Shown: piece by piece, positions 63,180-64,000 of the stretch
How the letters are laid out: every line of letters begins with the position of its first letter
Numbering within the stretch: position 1 is the first letter of the stretch
Origin: CAVSQX01 sp963730225
Lineage (GTDB): Bacteria; Planctomycetota; Phycisphaerae; Tepidisphaerales; Tepidisphaeraceae
DNA: 64,000 bases
Reading direction: 5' to 3'
Assembly: GCA_963730225.1 (NCBI GenBank)
Contig: CAVSQX010000002.1
Span: 496,001-560,000, forward strand
Notes under the pieces: generated by a model
Told to the model about the DNA's origin: nothing
The model's input: the letters and a program-made list of their open reading frames with translations, nothing else
The model's database searches: none
Position numbers and translations under genes: made by a program

Positions 63180-63271
63180 ATTTAACGACCTATTAGCGCC
63201 ATACCCGCACTGCGGTCATCTGGAGCCTGCACTATTGGGCGAAGAATTCGTTGCCCAAGGGAGGCTCTAAA

Positions 63272-64000
63272 TTGAAGCATTGCAGGGAAGGCCGTGGTTT
63301 TACTCTCGTTGAATTACTGGTCGTCATCGGAATCATCGCGCTGCTGATCGCGATCCTTCTGCCGGCGCTACACAAGGCCCGTGCGCAGGCTCAGGAAGTG
63401 GCGTGTGCCAGCAACCTGCGGCAGTGGGGCGTTGCATGGACAATGTATGTCGATTCCAACAAAGGCGGTGTCCCTCAGGATGCAAGCAACGACGGCAATC
63501 CGCCTGGCCAGACAGGAACGATTGGACTTGATCCAGACTATCCATCGCCCGGTCATACTTCTATCTACGAAGATCAGAGCCAATATTGGTGGAACTGCCT
63601 TCCGGCATATCTCGGTCAGCCGAACTACACGGTGCTGCAACTCCAGTCCGAGGCGGGAATATACTATGTGCCCGGCATAAAGCTCCCCAGCGTCGGCGAC
63701 AATAGCCTATATGTGTGTCCAGCGGCCAGTCCGCCCACGGCCCCCGTGTCGCCCGATGCCCTGGATCCCACAGATAACTATTGGTTGATTTCTTACAGCG
63801 GAAATTACAACCCGTTGGGCGCGCCAAACGCCGGAAACTTCACTCGAAATATGTACCTTTGCTACGTAATCAATTCCAAGCTGAATCACACGCAGCCAAT
63901 ATCGAAGATGGCGCAACTTCGCCCGTCATCGCTGGTGGCGATCATGATTGAGAAACGGACAACAGAATCGGAGTTGAGCGAGCCAGGCAATGGACTCGAT
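63272..64000 (+). CDS. Prepilin-like protein (type II secretion/pseudopilin type), truncated
   Basis: The frame opens at TTG 63272 after AGGGAGG and runs to the window end (243 codons). The prepilin signature is KHCREGRGFTLVELLVVIGI, with cleavage expected after the G before FTLVE, followed by the hydrophobic ALLIAILLPAL helix. The soluble part (SNLRQWGVAWTMYVDSN) is typical of the amplified prepilin family of Phycisphaerae. The end with its usual H-x9-D-G type motif is outside the window. A single-codon start and the RBS support TTG. Confidence 0.88.
   Translation, partial: MKHCREGRGFTLVELLVVIGIIALLIAILLPALHKARAQAQEVACASNLRQWGVAWTMYVDSNKGGVPQDASNDGNPPGQTGTIGLDPDYPSPGHTSIYEDQSQYWWNCLPAYLGQPNYTVLQLQSEAGIYYVPGIKLPSVGDNSLYVCPAASPPTAPVSPDALDPTDNYWLISYSGNYNPLGAPNAGNFTRNMYLCYVINSKLNHTQPISKMAQLRPSSLVAIMIEKRTTESELSEPGNGLD

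Overview
The window looks like chromosomal DNA of a planctomycete, most likely of the Phycisphaerae/Tepidisphaeraceae side. It is GC-rich. It ends in a type IV prepilin-like gene of the kind that is highly amplified in that group, and it begins in what looks like a planctomycete GH10 N-terminus. It also carries a BamA/OmpH outer-membrane pair, a LL-diaminopimelate aminotransferase, many membrane-embedded sugar transferases and abundant short palindromic repeats. No rRNA, CRISPR array or prophage was seen. One tRNA (Glu, UUC) and one complete insertion sequence are present. The lineage is inferred from gene content only.

Layout. 0-12.7 kb: a truncated GH10-like gene, a PAP2 phosphatase overlapping a possible PD-(D/E)XK protein, a DUF1328 protein, a TPR membrane protein, a divergent PanB homologue, a pair of large membrane GTPases transcribed with a PyrK-like reductase, a Nudix hydrolase, a GT87-like protein and a diguanylate cyclase. 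12.8-19.6 kb: a glycan-assembly cluster of membrane transferases, a GT2, a STELLO-like transferase and a nucleotide-sugar epimerase. 19.6-28.3 kb: a GAF/sigma-54 activator with a near-consensus promoter, ComB, OmpH and BamA, PPK2, YgfZ and a sulfotransferase. 28.3-35.1 kb: a methyltransferase, a GT4, membrane proteins, a DUF151 nuclease, a PII protein, a glutamine amidotransferase and a Trm112-like protein. 35.1-37.3 kb: a repeat-rich island with a SUKH-like orphan and an IS5/IS903-like element. 37.3-45.4 kb: dapL-hydrolase-folK on the minus strand and lysS-brnT/brnA-like module-ABC permease-ATPase-ilvE on the plus strand. 45.5-55.9 kb: tRNA-Glu, several unrecognised proteins, an isolated atpG, a glycine-rich RRM protein, an MBL-rhodanese protein and metK. 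55.9-62.5 kb: lpd, sucB and sucA, interrupted by an opposite-facing SDR gene. 62.5-64 kb: a KGG-repeat protein and the truncated prepilin gene.

Two themes cut across the window. First, several families of short word-like repeats ('cacggaggcacgg', 'gaggatggaggatgg', 'gattgccaattgcc', 'agttgatagttgg', 'attcgtg...cacgaat') are scattered between genes, mostly as inverted repeats. At least three have entered reading frames without breaking them: the TPR membrane protein, lysS and the folK tail. The IS element itself sits inside another perfect palindrome. Second, seven apparent frameshifts, including one in the TCA-cycle gene sucA, all fall at GCGC runs. They look more like systematic sequence error than gene decay, so the affected genes are annotated as single genes.

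Possible regulatory features include a consensus promoter followed by an intrinsic terminator just upstream of pyrK (a leader attenuator or small RNA), a PII protein whose T-loop lacks the usual modified tyrosine, and a sigma-54 activator with GSFTGA in place of GAFTGA.
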